In this document: piece by piece, positions 34,880-45,287 of the stretch
Numbering within the stretch: position 1 is the first letter of the stretch
Layout of the letters: each line of letters starts with the position of its first letter
Source: Diogma glabrata
Taxonomy: Eukaryota; Arthropoda; Insecta; Diptera; Cylindrotomidae
NCBI GenBank assembly: GCA_963693315.1
Contig: OY856188.1
Location: 193,636,322-193,700,321 of the forward strand
Direction of reading: 5' to 3'
DNA: 64,000 nucleotides
Position numbers and translations under genes: made by a program
The notes under the pieces: generated by a model
Seen by the model: only the letters and a program-made list of their open reading frames with translations
Databases searched by the model: none
What the model was told of the DNA's origin: nothing

Positions 34880-35430
34880 AACGTATACAACATCAGCATT
34901 CACCAGCTCTACATTGATTTCAAGCAAGCATATGATATTATTTTGTCTTCGCTCATATGTCTTGGTATCTCAAAAAAACTTGCTTCTCTGTGTGAACTCA
35001 AAACAACGAGATCAAATTGTAGAATAGTAGTTGAAGGGGCTGGGGAGGGGAGTTTCTGACTTTTGATATAACATCACGTGTTCAACAAGATCACTCGCGC
35101 CCGTACTATTTAATTTGGAGCTTGAGTACGAGATAAGAAAAAGCTGAATTAAGACACAAATCAACGTTTTTCTAGAATCATCTTTAAGACAAAACATTGA
35201 TCTGTGGTTGAACAGTGAGGACGAAAACTACACTAATAGTCATCGAGGATAGAGTTGGCGATTGGGATGAGTCGAGCAAGTACGACATTACCAAGTATTT
35301 TATATGCAGTGTTCGCTGTGGGACTTCACGATAATTCGCACATTTTAGGCGGTCAAGCCTAACAATGAGAGCTGTTTTCCATTCAGTAGGTAGTTCGTCT
35401 TAGATTGCAAGAATCAGGTCATATATATAC
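34880..35430. pseudogene. RTE copy H, rearranged: sense RT piece joined to inverted upstream piece
   Basis: 34880-35160 is plus-sense RT (SIHQLYIDFKQAYD, then SLICLGI), with stops and a GGGG insertion near 35040. From about 35162 the sequence turns to the minus sense and reads backwards through the element text that normally lies just upstream (frame of FTLRMILEK, then GFRPNRSTTD at about 35210, YRGIAL, and WDQEELPAEWKT at about 35385). The junction is therefore an inversion inside one copy. No 3' GA tail is present. Confidence 0.85.
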
Positions 35431-35484
35431 GACTTTTCCATTCTCGCAAGTAAAAGTATCATTTATATAGGTAAATAGAAAAGG

Positions 35485-35605
35485 GCCGAATCAAGAAAAA
35501 TGGCAGATTAGAAAGTTGTACAAGCACCTTACGAAGTATAAAATATGTGGTAATCATAAAACGAAACCGGCGAGGGCCCAGGGACTGTACGAACACTTAT
35601 ATCTA
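35485..35605 (+). repeat. Unnamed repeat, partner of 33885-33965
   Basis: GAAAAGGGCCGAATCAAGAA, then GTGGTAATCATAAAACGAAA and CCGGCGAGGGCCC match the 33.9-kb block in order but with indels. Non-coding. Confidence 0.45.
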
Positions 35606-36027
35606 CTCAAAAAATTCATTTTTTTTCATGTCCGTGAGTTTATCATAAGTCCTTTTTTAATTTTGTAGGATTATTTGGTATTTCCTTGAAAACTTCTTAA
35701 AATTTACAAAATTCTTCATTACTATTTTTGAGATCTCCCAATACTATTTTTATAAAAGTGACAGTTGTCCTAAAGTGTTCACACGTAAAGCTATAAAGTA
35801 GTCATGTCTTGATAATACGTCTTGAATAGTCTTCCAAGCATACACAAATGAAATTGCCTCTTTTTTCACTGATCGCCATGATGTTACCGATACGTCGAAA
35901 AAACCACGTTATATTAAACATCGTTAAAAAAATGAATTATCCGTATATGAATTATTTATAATTGTTTAAACAATAAAAAAAATAAGTAAATCCAGCTAGA
36001 ATATTTCGGATTTCGTAATAGTATATT

Positions 36028-36143
36028 AAGAAACTAGTTTCATAATCGACGATTTTATCGCACGCAATCTGTTTAGAAAACGACCCGCGCAGCGGGGAGT
36101 TTTCTAAAAGATAAGTGCGATAAAACGTCTTATGAAACGAGTT
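36028..36143. mobile_element. Foldback element (~115 bp) with GC-rich loop
   Basis: GAAACTAGTTTCATAATCGA through GATTTTATCGCACG and GTTTAGAAAACGACCCGC is mirrored by GCGGGGAGTTTTCTAAAAGA, GTGCGATAAAACGTC and TTATGAAACGAG. The loop is CAGC. It would form a long imperfect hairpin. It is similar in plan to 37257-37412. Confidence 0.7.
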
Positions 36144-36592
36144 TTTTCTATTTTGCATTTTTTGTCTTGAAATTTTAAAAAATATTTTTTATGTTTTAAT
36201 GTTTTAAAGAAAATTTCTAAAAATTTCAATTCAAAATAGTAAGCTCTGCGTTTCATCATATTTCTATATATTTTTTTGTTGCAAAACTAGCTTTCATAAA
36301 ATGTGTATTTTATTAAAATATAGTCAATGATATTGATATTTTGTTATTATTACTAATTATTTTAATTAATTAAAATATTTAACACTAATTTAGATTATTT
36401 TTTATTAATAAGATTAATTAATAAGAATAATTTTATTTATATAATTATTCGTTTTAACTTTCACTGACGTTTGTATGACCAATGTGACCAACCTTGAAAA
36501 ACAAAACTTTGCGTATCTTAATGAAGGCCATTTCGATACGCATTTGGGTATCGAAATGACTTTATTTTAGACGCAAAATAGAAAAAATATAT
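36144..36592. repeat. Inverted TTTTTCTATTTTGC ends around AT-rich DNA
   Basis: TTTTTTCTATTTTGCATTTT at 36143 and GACGCAAAATAGAAAAAATA at 36569 are inverted copies ~430 bp apart. A second small hairpin, CATTTCGATACGC / GGGTATCGAAATG, lies at 36528-36561 near the right end. Together with the foldback on the left this could be one larger non-autonomous element. Boundaries are unclear. Confidence 0.45.
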
Positions 36593-37256
36593 TATAAGAA
36601 CATAAGTATGTTCCTGTTAAAAATTAAGATCTTTTGCTGAAAATTCAAACCTTACATTGAGTCTCGATAATGATTCGAGTAATAATGGACCTCAGGTTTT
36701 CTTACGCCGAGAAAAATTATAGAAACAATTCAACGCACTAAATAAAGTTTCGATAAGGTCCAATAAAAACGCTTCATTTACTATTTTTTAACAAATCAAA
36801 ACGAATTATATCGATTATTTTTCTCTGGTGGGAAGGAACAGCGAATTATAGTGACTATTTTCGGCCTACTTAATATATTAATTTAAAACTAGAAATATTG
36901 AGATAATTTTTTTTGCTTAATGAGATAATTTTTTTTTATTTATAATTTTGTTTAAAAGATAATTATTAGTTTCTAAATAAAATTTTTTCTACAAATTATT
37001 CAATAATACAAAATTATATAAAAATGCAATTTGCAAATAATAAAAATGTCCGTTTTCATTCATAAATGATTGCATGTTTATGTTTATTTATCAAAAATAA
37101 ATTACAAATTTATAACATTTATGCGCCTACTAAGATGAAATAATATTTAATTTTGTTTGACAACAAAGGATTGTTGGATGAAATAATGGAAGGATGAAAG
37201 GATGTTGTATAAAATAATGTTACTATTTCTGTTCGTTAAATTGCCTGCTAAATACA
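36593..37256. other. AT-rich non-coding stretch
   Basis: No recognised feature beyond homopolymer tracts and short AT repeats. Confidence 0.5.
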
Positions 37257-37412
37257 ACTCGTCATCAAATTATTAGTCGATTATTTTTCAACATTACCAC
37301 TCATGCCATTTGAGGTTAAAAATTTCCCTCGTGCGCTACGTGCACTCGGGACCTCAAATGACATTCGTAATAATGATTATGAAAAATAATCGACTATTAT
37401 TTGACGACTCGT
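37257..37412. mobile_element. Foldback element (~155 bp) with GTGCGCTACGTGCAC loop
   Basis: AACTCGTCATCAAATTATTA, GTCGATTATTTTTCA and CATGCCATTTGAGGT on the left are mirrored by ACCTCAAATGACATTCG, TGAAAAATAATCGACTATTA and TTTGACGACTCGT on the right. Loop region CCCTCGTGCGCTACGTGCAC is itself palindromic. The whole would fold into one ~60-bp stem. Confidence 0.75.
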
Positions 37413-38116
37413 GATATTATATATGATTATTTCATTTATATTTATATAAAAACTAAAATTACATTTTCAAAAATTATATAAAGGTAAATTTTTGTTTTTT
37501 CAAAAAAATATTCCATAAACATTCAAAATTCACAAAAAATAACAATCTCACGAAGTCGCTTAAGGCGAAACAATCTGGTTGTCCAGAAACATGTTTTTTT
37601 TAATTTTTAATTTACATTCTTGATTTCTTTCTTTTCTATATGTATTGTTTTCTTACTATTAAAACTATTTATTCTTTTACCTCCTACTTTTAAATATATC
37701 GTTATTATTTGTAGTTTTGATCTTCTTATTCTTTTCTTATTCCAATAAACGTAAATTTGATAAGTTTATGTTGTTCTTGTTTTGGTGTTGTTACTTTTTC
37801 ACGATATGTTACAAAGCTACAAAAATACATTCAACATGTACAAGAAGAACCGAGAGAATACTTATAGTAAAGTTTAAGTTAAATGGTTTTATTTTATGAA
37901 ATGTGTGGAGTTGTGGTAAGAAAGAATTAAGAATTTGAATTTTATTTAAGAACAAAAAGAAGTAAAAGCTAAAAAGTGAATCTCTTCATTTATGATTTTT
38001 ATATGTTATTTTTATTTTTAAAAACAAAATTAAATCAACTGATTTTCTTACTCGTCAGTCACTGCTCAACAGGTAAAATTTTTATGTTTTAGAAAGTGGT
38101 TGTGGTCTGGTCGTGC
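37413..38116. other. AT-rich non-coding stretch
   Basis: Nothing recognised. It ends in the target-site copy AAGTGG before RTE copy C. Confidence 0.5.
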
Positions 38117-38122
38117 AAGTGG

Positions 38123-38517
38123 TCTCTTCTGAGATGCCATTTAACATACAAGAAGAATGGCAAACGCTTCAATCAACCATTATATCCGCAGCACAAACTA
38201 CAATCGGAAAGCGGCCACCGAAATCACACAACGAATGGTTCGACGACGAGTGCCACCAATCCGTTGAACATAAACAAAAACTGCGAGAAAAATGGTTAAC
38301 AAGGAACACCCGAAGCTCCCAAGCTGATTATCTATGCGCCAGGAAAGTCTCAGCAAAACTTCTACGTAGAAAGAAACGCGAACACATGAAGAGCTGCATT
38401 GAAGACATCAACCGACATGCGGCCAGCGGAAATTCAAAAGAGTGCTTTGCCAATGCACGAAATCTGACAAAAGATTTCCACCCAAGATCTACAGCCATCA
38501 AAAATGAAAATAATTAA
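38123..38517 (+). pseudogene. RTE linker region, copy C, ends at a nonsense codon
   Basis: An open reading frame without a start of its own (truncated), coding MPFNIQEEWQTLQSTI onward to AIKNENN. It ends at AAT AAT TAA where copy G has AAT AAT GAA, so one G-to-T change cuts the ORF from the RT region that resumes downstream in the same frame. This segment links the APE domain and RT in the intact family and has no enzymatic motif I recognise. Confidence 0.85.
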
Positions 38518-38538
38518 CTTACAACAAGTGAACGTGAT

Positions 38539-40161
38539 GTGCTGGCAGTGTGGCGATCCCACTTTCAAGACCTATTGAATAGGACGAATGAAGTTCATCC
38601 TATTCAAGCAATTGCTCCATCAACTGAGGAGATTTTTGTCCCTTACCCAGCAATAGAGGAAGTGGAAGCTGCAATTAAAAAACTGAAAAATAGCAAATCA
38701 CCAGGTTTCGATGGAATTCCCGCAGAACTTTTGAAAAATGGAGGAGTAGCTCTGGTCTCACGTATATACGATCTGATTCTTGCAATCTGGGACCAAGAAG
38801 AACTACCTGCTGGATGGAAAACAGCTCTCATTGTTCCGCTACATAAGAAAGGTGACCGTCTAAAGTGTGAAAATTATCGTGGCATCGCACTGTTGAACAC
38901 TGCATATAAAATACTAGCTAATGTTGTACTTGCTCGACTCATCCCGTTCGCCGAATCTATCATCGGTGACTATCAGTGTGGTTTTCGTCCCAACCGCTCA
39001 ACCACAGATCAATGTTTTACATTAAGGATGATTCTGGAAAAATGTTGGGAGTACAACATCAGCATTCACCAGCTCTACGTTGATTTCAGGCAAGCATATG
39101 ATAGTATCATCCACGACAACCTCTGGTCAGCACTCATATGCCTTGGTATCCCAGAGAAACTTGTTTCTCTGTGCAAACTCACAACATCGGGATCAAATTG
39201 TAGAATAGTAATCGAAGGGTCAGTTTCTGATCCTTTCGATATAACATCAGGTGTTCGACAAGGTGATGCACTCGCGCCTGTACTGTTTAATTTGGCGCTA
39301 GAGTACGCGATAAGAAAAAGCCGAATTGAGACGCAAAACTGCATATATAATAAATCTAGTCAAGTTCTTGGCTACGCAGATGATATTGTGCTTCTCGGAC
39401 GTAGAACGAGCGATATTAAAGATAGTCTCTCTCAGCTTGAAAGAAATGCTAAACGACTTGGATTATGCATCAACACCGGCAAGACTAAAGTGCTAACAAC
39501 ATCTAAGAACATACCTCCCGGAAATCTGGATACTGGCGACTACGAAGTGGAACGCGTGGAAAACTTCAAATACCTCGGGTCTGTAATAACATCGTCAAAT
39601 GACATGCAGGCAGATATCAAAGCTCGTGTCTCTGCCGCATACAGAGTTTTCTACGCATACTCAAAACTTCTGCGATCAAAACATCTTTCGCGGTCGTGTA
39701 AACTCACACTTTACAAAGCATTAATTCGACCTGTGCTTACATTTGGAAGTGAAAGCTGGACACTGACTTCCTCCGATTGTAGAATTTTATCAACATTTGA
39801 GAGGAAGGTCATACGAACAATTTATGGTCCATGTAAAGTTGCTGAAAATCAGTATAGAATCCGAATGAATCACGAAATCAGACAGCTTCTTGGAGGCTGC
39901 GATGTAATCGGATTCATTAAATCTAACCGGATCAGATGGTTTGGTCATGTAGAAAGGGCTCCATTAGATAGAATGATAAAAAAAGCGTCCCAACAACAAC
40001 CAGCTGGTGTTCGTCGAAGAGGAAGACCTAGACAACGCTGGCGTGATGACATCATCCAAGACCTTCGTGATATAGGATGTCGAAACTGGGGTCAACTGGT
40101 CATGGAACGAGATGATTGGAAGCTTATTGCACAGACGGCAAAATCCCTTCATGGGATGTAA
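38539..40161 (+). CDS. RTE reverse transcriptase and C-terminal domain, copy C
   Basis: 540 residues, the longest intact RT of this family in the window. RT motifs: SPGFDGIPAELLKNGG at 54-69, ENYRGIALLNTAYK at 111-124, IIGDYQCGFRPNRSTTD at 141-157, first catalytic Asp D182 in YVDFRQAYDSI, GVRQGDALAPVLFN at 238-251, and YADD at 279-282. The C-terminal part has a WFGHVERAPLDRMIK segment and a basic RRRGRPRQRWRDDI tail near residues 460-510, which I expect to bind RNA/DNA. It lacks the endonuclease because the copy is 5'-truncated, so it can copy RNA only in principle and cannot nick DNA itself. ATG at 38539 is merely the first after the nonsense codon and is not a native start. Confidence 0.9.
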   Translation: MLAVWRSHFQDLLNRTNEVHPIQAIAPSTEEIFVPYPAIEEVEAAIKKLKNSKSPGFDGIPAELLKNGGVALVSRIYDLILAIWDQEELPAGWKTALIVPLHKKGDRLKCENYRGIALLNTAYKILANVVLARLIPFAESIIGDYQCGFRPNRSTTDQCFTLRMILEKCWEYNISIHQLYVDFRQAYDSIIHDNLWSALICLGIPEKLVSLCKLTTSGSNCRIVIEGSVSDPFDITSGVRQGDALAPVLFNLALEYAIRKSRIETQNCIYNKSSQVLGYADDIVLLGRRTSDIKDSLSQLERNAKRLGLCINTGKTKVLTTSKNIPPGNLDTGDYEVERVENFKYLGSVITSSNDMQADIKARVSAAYRVFYAYSKLLRSKHLSRSCKLTLYKALIRPVLTFGSESWTLTSSDCRILSTFERKVIRTIYGPCKVAENQYRIRMNHEIRQLLGGCDVIGFIKSNRIRWFGHVERAPLDRMIKKASQQQPAGVRRRGRPRQRWRDDIIQDLRDIGCRNWGQLVMERDDWKLIAQTAKSLHGM

Positions 40162-40190
40162 ACGCCAGAGAGAGAGAGAGAGAAAGTGGT

Positions 40191-40429
40191 TTGCCGAGTT
40201 GCTTAAACCATATGGTTTTGTTTGTGGATCGAGCCCACGTAACATATTTGTACATCGCTTTTTTGCTACGAATATCGCTACTGTTATTTACATTTTTGAT
40301 TAATTGTTTGTATGTTCATTAAATCAATAGGTTTTCTATTGAATAGACTCAGCTACCAGATTGGTCGTGTTATTGGTAATTCAGAACGATTAATCAATAA
40401 ACAGGTCTGAAAATGCATATTCTGCACAA
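40191..40429. other. Short spacer between RTE copy C and the next LTR
   Basis: No recognised feature. It may be the left remnant of the jockey-like LINE that lies beyond the LTR element, but I could not show continuity. Confidence 0.35.
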
Positions 40430-40657
40430 TGTTGTATATTTATTTAGGGAGACTTCCTTATAATAATAACACAATTCTTTTTCTTGAAAATCACAAAACT
40501 TTTTATTCAATAGACATTTTCACTGTACATCGGATATCGAGAAAACATGTTCGATTGACAGCTATCAAAGAAGAGAGCGAACAATGAGCATGCGCCGAAT
40601 ATTTAACAAATGCTGATTGATCATTGACATGTTAAAATAATATGGATAATTAAATCG
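40430..40657 (-). repeat. 3' LTR (matched part) of the older gypsy-like element
   Basis: Starts TGTTGTATATTTATTTAGGG on plus. It contains AGCGAACAATGAGCATGCGC. The plus-strand continuation GCAAGTATTATGCGTTCC has no equivalent at the other LTR. Confidence 0.8.
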
Positions 40658-40912
40658 CAAGTATTATGCGTTCCTTAAATAGGAATACATAATAACTTTC
40701 CGTCTTTTAAATCATTGTCCACTATCTGCAACGACTTTTAAAATACTAAATTTAAATAACCTAATTTAAAAACCATTAAGATAATTTAAAATTTGATCAA
40801 GACACAAAAACTTATGTTACTAAGTTATTTAATTCTACTGACTAAAATTAACCCAATCATGTATTTATTTATTTCTGTTCTACATACTAATACTTATTTA
40901 ACGAATTTTTTT

Positions 40913-42128
40913 TTATTCGTACCTTAATCTTTGGGGTGACCTACGCATTCTTTTTGATCTTCTTAATTCACCAGTATCACTAAATCTTCTTTTATGATTA
41001 AATTTCTTTTTTTCATTATTAGCTTTAAGAGCTTCGGACTTTGGTAAAATGTGAAATGGTGGATGAAGACGATCAGCCAGATTCAAAACTCTTAATTGGT
41101 TTTCGTGAACTATTCTTACATTATTTTTAACATTAACTAAATACATAAAATTGGACAATTGTTTTAAAACTCTAGAAGGTATCCACCTCACGTATTCCTT
41201 AAAATGGTTCCTATATAAAACATTTTCCCCCTTTTTAAATTTGTGACTGACTTTATTTTTAATTTCTTGACTGAGTTTTGGGGTTACCATTTGAATATCT
41301 TTATCTTTCTTATTATCTAAAATTTTTGGACTTTTATCATTCCCAATATTAAATCTAACCTGTCTCTTAGGATAAATCAAATCAAGCAATGACTTTGTTT
41401 TAAAAGAAAAAATCATATCGTTTGGAGACTGTTTTGTGACCGTGTTTGGAGTGTTTCTGTGTGTTATGAGAAATTGATTGACCTTTTCTTGCATATCTCC
41501 ACAAGGGTTCGAAATTAAAAATTTTTTAAACACACTTTTAGTCGATTGCACATTTCTCTCAGCTAAACCATTCGACTGAGGATGGTAAGGTGGTGTATGA
41601 ACAACCCAAACCAAACGGTGGACCATTATCTGATACGATCATGGACGGTAATCCAAAGACTACGAAAATATCAGTTAATTTTTTAATTAAATTTCTGGAC
41701 GTTGTATTGGTCATGATGTTTATTTGACAAAATTTAGAATAAGAATCGACTACGATTAAAAATTCAAAATTAGAAAAATGGAAAAAATCCAAATGAATTC
41801 TGCCGAAAGGACGTTCGCTTTCAGTCCATTTAGAAGACACAATTTCTTTTGGAACACACTTAGTGAGTTGACAACTTTCACATGACGAAACAAATTTCTC
41901 GATATCTAAATCAATCTTATGCCACCATACATAAGATCGAGCTAGCAACTTCATCTTGATAATACCACTATGGTTACTATGTAACAAGGACAAAATTGAA
42001 TTTCTTAATTTTTCTAGAATTATTATTCGATTCCCATAAAAAAGATAATTACTTTCAGAACTAAGACTATATCTGTCACGATAATAACATTTTTCTTGTT
42101 CAGTGACTTTCTCAGGCCAATCAGACAA
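40913..42128 (-). pseudogene. Integrase of the older gypsy-like element, frameshifted
   Basis: 42128-41559 carries the zinc finger (NHSGI and CESCQLTK) and the first two catalytic residues (HLDFFHF and IVSDNG). A frameshift near 41610 moves the reading to 41626-40913, where HTPPYHPQSNGLAERNVQST supplies the catalytic Glu and a chromodomain-free basic C-terminus (RRSKRMRRSPQR) follows. Normally integrase inserts the cDNA. Here it is broken at the core, shortly before the Glu. Confidence 0.85.
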
Positions 42129-42277
42129 GGTGTGAGTTAGAACTTTTTTAGTATCGGATCCTTAGACGTCTCGGAAGCGATTTTAACAATATCCAAAGGA
42201 AGCTCATTTGACGTATTCAAAAAACTAATACAACTATTTTCATCTATTTCTGTACTATCCGGTAACGGAAGACGTGA

Positions 42278-43114
42278 CTATGCATCAGCATTTGAATTAT
42301 CGGACCCTTTTCTATACTCTAATTCGTAATCGTATGCGGACAAAATGACAGACCACCTCTGAAGACGTGCCTCTGCTACAGCCGGCGTACTTTTATGAGG
42401 GTGAACAATTTCTTTGAGTGCTTGGTGATCAGTGAATATTCTGATCTCATGCCCGTACACATATTTGTGAAAGCGCTTTAATGCAAACACGATTGCAAGA
42501 GCTTCACGATGCAATTGCGAATAATTTTTTTCCGCTGTTGACAGTGTGTTTGAGGCAAAAAGTACTGGTTTCTCTACCCCTTCAATCAAATGCGACAATA
42601 CAGCCCGACTCCATAAGGACTGGCATCTGTTGATATCAAAATGGGTTTTAAAGGATCGTACAATTCTAATACGTTGTGTTCGACTATTAACTTTTTCGTA
42701 TTTTCAAACGCTTTTTGACATTCATTAGACCAATCATATGGTTGGTTTTTGTTTAATAATTTATACAGACAGTGAAGTTTGGTGGATAAATTCAAACCTA
42801 CTATAATAGTTCAAAAGACCTAGGAACGATTGTAGTTCTTATAAATTTTTTGGACTAGGAGCATCTCTAATAGCTTTAAATTTGTCCTCATTTGGCCTGA
42901 TACCATCTCCTGACAAGGTGTGACCCAAATAATGAACGGACGGTTGTAAAAATTTGCATTTACTTAGATTAATTTTAGTATTAAATTTTTCTAGACGACT
43001 ACAAACTTCAAATAATTTTTGTTTGCATTCTCCGAACGTTCTACCTCCTATCAAGATATCATCCAAATATCCAAAACATAACTCAATATTTTGAAGTACT
43101 TGATCCATGACCAA
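42278..43114 (-). pseudogene. RT C-terminal half and RNase H of the older gypsy-like element
   Basis: 43114-42839 has the RT active site GYLDDILIGG and LGHTLSGDGIRPNEDKFKAI. 42795-42586 has the connection region ending LISTDASPYGVGLY, and 42598-42278 has RNase H (HREALAIVFALKRF and IFTDHQALKEIV). Frame breaks at about 42830 and 42590, and a stop before the GSDNSNADA end (42278) separates it from integrase. Confidence 0.88.
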
Positions 43115-43231
43115 TTAAAATATGGATGGAGCACTTGAAACTCCAAAGGGAAGACGTGTGTATTGAAACAGTCCTCGATGCGTGTTGATTGTCAAATATT
43201 GTTTACTCTTTTCTGTTACTGCCAACTGCTG

Positions 43232-44278
43232 TTACGCACCAGATAAGTCAATTACTGAAAAATACTTAGCATTTGCGGGATTCGCGAAAATATCTTCGAT
43301 TAAGGGAAGTGGATAGTGACTGGTATCCACAAGTTTATTTAGTGTCACGCAACAATCCATACAAAGTCTGATTTCACCCGACTTCTTTGGCACTACAACG
43401 ATAGGACTAGCCCAAGACGACTTTGTTACCGGAATTAATATTCCTTCTTGAAGAAGACGATCAATTTCTTGATCAACTTTTTCTGTAAGTTTATATGGAA
43501 CGGAATATGCCTTAAAAAATATTGGACTAACCTGATCCAGTAAAATAATTTCTGCATCGAAATCATTTTTGGTTCTCACGATATTTGGAAATTTTTGCCG
43601 AAATTGTACCTCAAAATTCTCATGTTGGGCGGACCTCGTCAGTTGTGAATTGTTTTGTTGTTGAATATTATTATAAGTGTTGATGTTGTTGACAAATGTT
43701 GTGTGTTGTAATAAAGAATCTCGCCAATCAGGTTGAATAATATTAAGCCAATTCCTTCCTAATAATGGACGAAAATTCTTCTGTGTCTTAATTACTATCA
43801 GTTCCATCGTAAAAGTGTGGTCTCCATATTGAATAATAACGTTGATTTTTCTCAATGCTTCAATTGCTTGACCTGTAACAGAAATTAAATTATTGTTAAA
43901 ATTATTCGATAAAGATATTCTATTAAATTTTGAACGATACGTATCTTCGTCGATGATTGATGAGCAGGCACCGGTATCGATTTCCATTTGTAGATGATGA
44001 TCAGCAACAATTAAAGTAACAATAGCAGGATGATTTTCCATAGATAAAGACTGAATTAAGTTGACTTTATTTCTGCAGACTTTTGACGTATGACCCCATT
44101 CATTGCATTTAAAACAATGCCAGTTGTTCGCAGGACAAGTTTCTGGATTATGTTGACGTCCACAGTGCAAACATCTTGACCCTCTTGATTGATTGACATC
44201 TTGACCACGCCCTTGTTGATGAAAACGTTTACTGAACGATTGACTTCTGCCACGTTGTTGACTTAAATGTGATGACAC
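43232..44278 (-). pseudogene. Nucleocapsid, protease and RT N-terminus of the older gypsy-like element
   Basis: 348 open codons. Two zinc knuckles stand near residues 36-68: C-x2-C-x3-H-x4-C (CLHCGRQHNPETC) and C-x2-C-x4-H-x4-C (CFKCNEWGHTSKVC). Protease has EIDTGACSSIID at about 98-109. RT begins EGILIPVTKSSWASPIVVVP, then GEIRLCMDCCVTLNKL (usual R-VDYR-LN altered). It stops after FSVIDLSGA, where Gln would be expected. Gag and pol thus share one frame here, or a fusion. Confidence 0.88.
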
Positions 44279-44404
44279 ATGTCTTTGTCTTCTCCTTAAG
44301 GATGACCTTGAACGATTCCGATTATTTTGCTGAAATTTTCAAACTAAATTTGAAGGTTTGTTGACATTTGGATGACTCAAAATTTGACCGGAGTCTTTAT
44401 ATTG

Positions 44405-45011
44405 CTATACTCCGTGTAAAGCTTTGGATTCTTTCAACGACATCTCCATATTTAATGCTTTGGTACAGCATTTTTCAAAATTGACCTCATCTTCGTTTAA
44501 CAATTCCCGTTGTATTTCTTCTGAAGATAACCCAATGATAAAACGGTCCGTCAGTGCATCATCGATCGCTTTTGTTTTCAAACCAGTATAATTTCCCGTT
44601 AAGAAATGTCCAAAATCACACGTTTGTGCAAGAGTTTTCAATTTTATGACAAAATCCGTTATGGATTCACCGCTTTGTTGTACGGTTTTGAAGAATTTGT
44701 CTCTCAGCCCTTTTATTGGTTTTTGGATTAAAATGTTTCTTAAGCACTGTGACCAATTCAACATAAGTTTTTGTATTTGGGTTATCCGAAGCACATATAG
44801 ATTATAAAATTTCAAATGTTGCCTTACCGATTGAATGTAGCAGCAATAAAACTTTCTTGGCATCCACAATATCGTTTAATTGAAAATAAATTTCCAAACG
44901 ATCGACATAAGCATCAAAATTGTCCCCAGGTTCGAACTCTTCTATTCTGCCAATGTACGACATCTTGACTTTTAACTTTGAAGCGTCGTTTTTCTTTTCC
45001 TCATCAGACAT
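44405..45011 (-). pseudogene. Gag of the older gypsy-like element, frameshifted
   Basis: Starts MSDEEKKNDASKLKVKMSYI at 45011, close behind the 5' LTR. The frame breaks at about 44805 after FEIL and resumes in 44869-44405 (LRDKFFKTVQQSGESITDFV, then TDRFIIGLSSEEIQRELL), a typical gypsy Gag capsid helical region. A short broken stretch (44279-44404) leads into the nucleocapsid. Gag would form particles if intact. Confidence 0.85.
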
Positions 45012-45036
45012 ATCCGATCAAAATTCACCAACACAA

Positions 45037-45058
45037 ACCTCTTTTATCCTCGTCGCCA
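45037..45058 (-). promoter_or_regulatory. Candidate primer binding site
   Basis: Immediately inside the 5' LTR the minus strand reads TTGGCGACGAGGATAAAAG. TGG at the correct position suits a tRNA 3' CCA end. The following GCGAC resembles tRNA-Arg-type sites of some gypsy elements, but the match is short. Confidence 0.45.
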
Positions 45059-45059
45059 A

Positions 45060-45287
45060 TGTTGTATATTTATTTAGGGAGACTTCCTTATAATAATAAC
45101 ACAATTCTTTTTCTTGAAAATCACAAAACTTTTTATTCAATAGATATTTTCACTGTACATCGAAAATCGAGAAAACATGTTCGATTGACAGTTATCGAAG
45201 AAGAGAGCGAACAATGAGTATGCGCCGAATATTTAACAAATGCTGAATGATCATTGATATGTTAAAATAATATGGATAATTAAATCG
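45060..45287 (-). repeat. 5' LTR (matched part) of the older gypsy-like element
   Basis: Partner of 40430-40657. It is followed directly by the LINE fragment, whose apparent stop codon lies within the LTR end, showing that the two elements abut. Confidence 0.8.

Larger units (their letters stand above)
38117..40190 (+). mobile_element. RTE retrotransposon copy C, 5'-truncated, with AAGTGGT target duplication
   Basis: Homology to copy G starts at TCTCTTCTGAGATGCC (38123) and ends after the GA-repeat tail (about 40183). AAGTGGT occurs at 38117-38123 and again at 40184-40190, just past the tail: a 7-bp target duplication whose last T overlaps the element start. 5' truncation with a duplicated target is the normal result of target-primed reverse transcription. 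The 3' tail is TGTAAACGCCAGAG plus a GA run. Confidence 0.9.
40430..45287 (-). mobile_element. Older gypsy-like LTR retrotransposon with defective ORFs
   Basis: LTR matches at 40430-40657 and 45060-45287 (228 bp each) bracket gag, protease, RT, RNase H and integrase in the expected order on the minus strand. By eye the LTRs differ at about eight positions, so this insertion is clearly older than the CsRn1-type one. The matching stops at ATTAAATCG rather than a CA end. The true LTR may extend further on the left, to a CA near 40688, and be truncated on the right. I found no target duplication. Confidence 0.85.
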
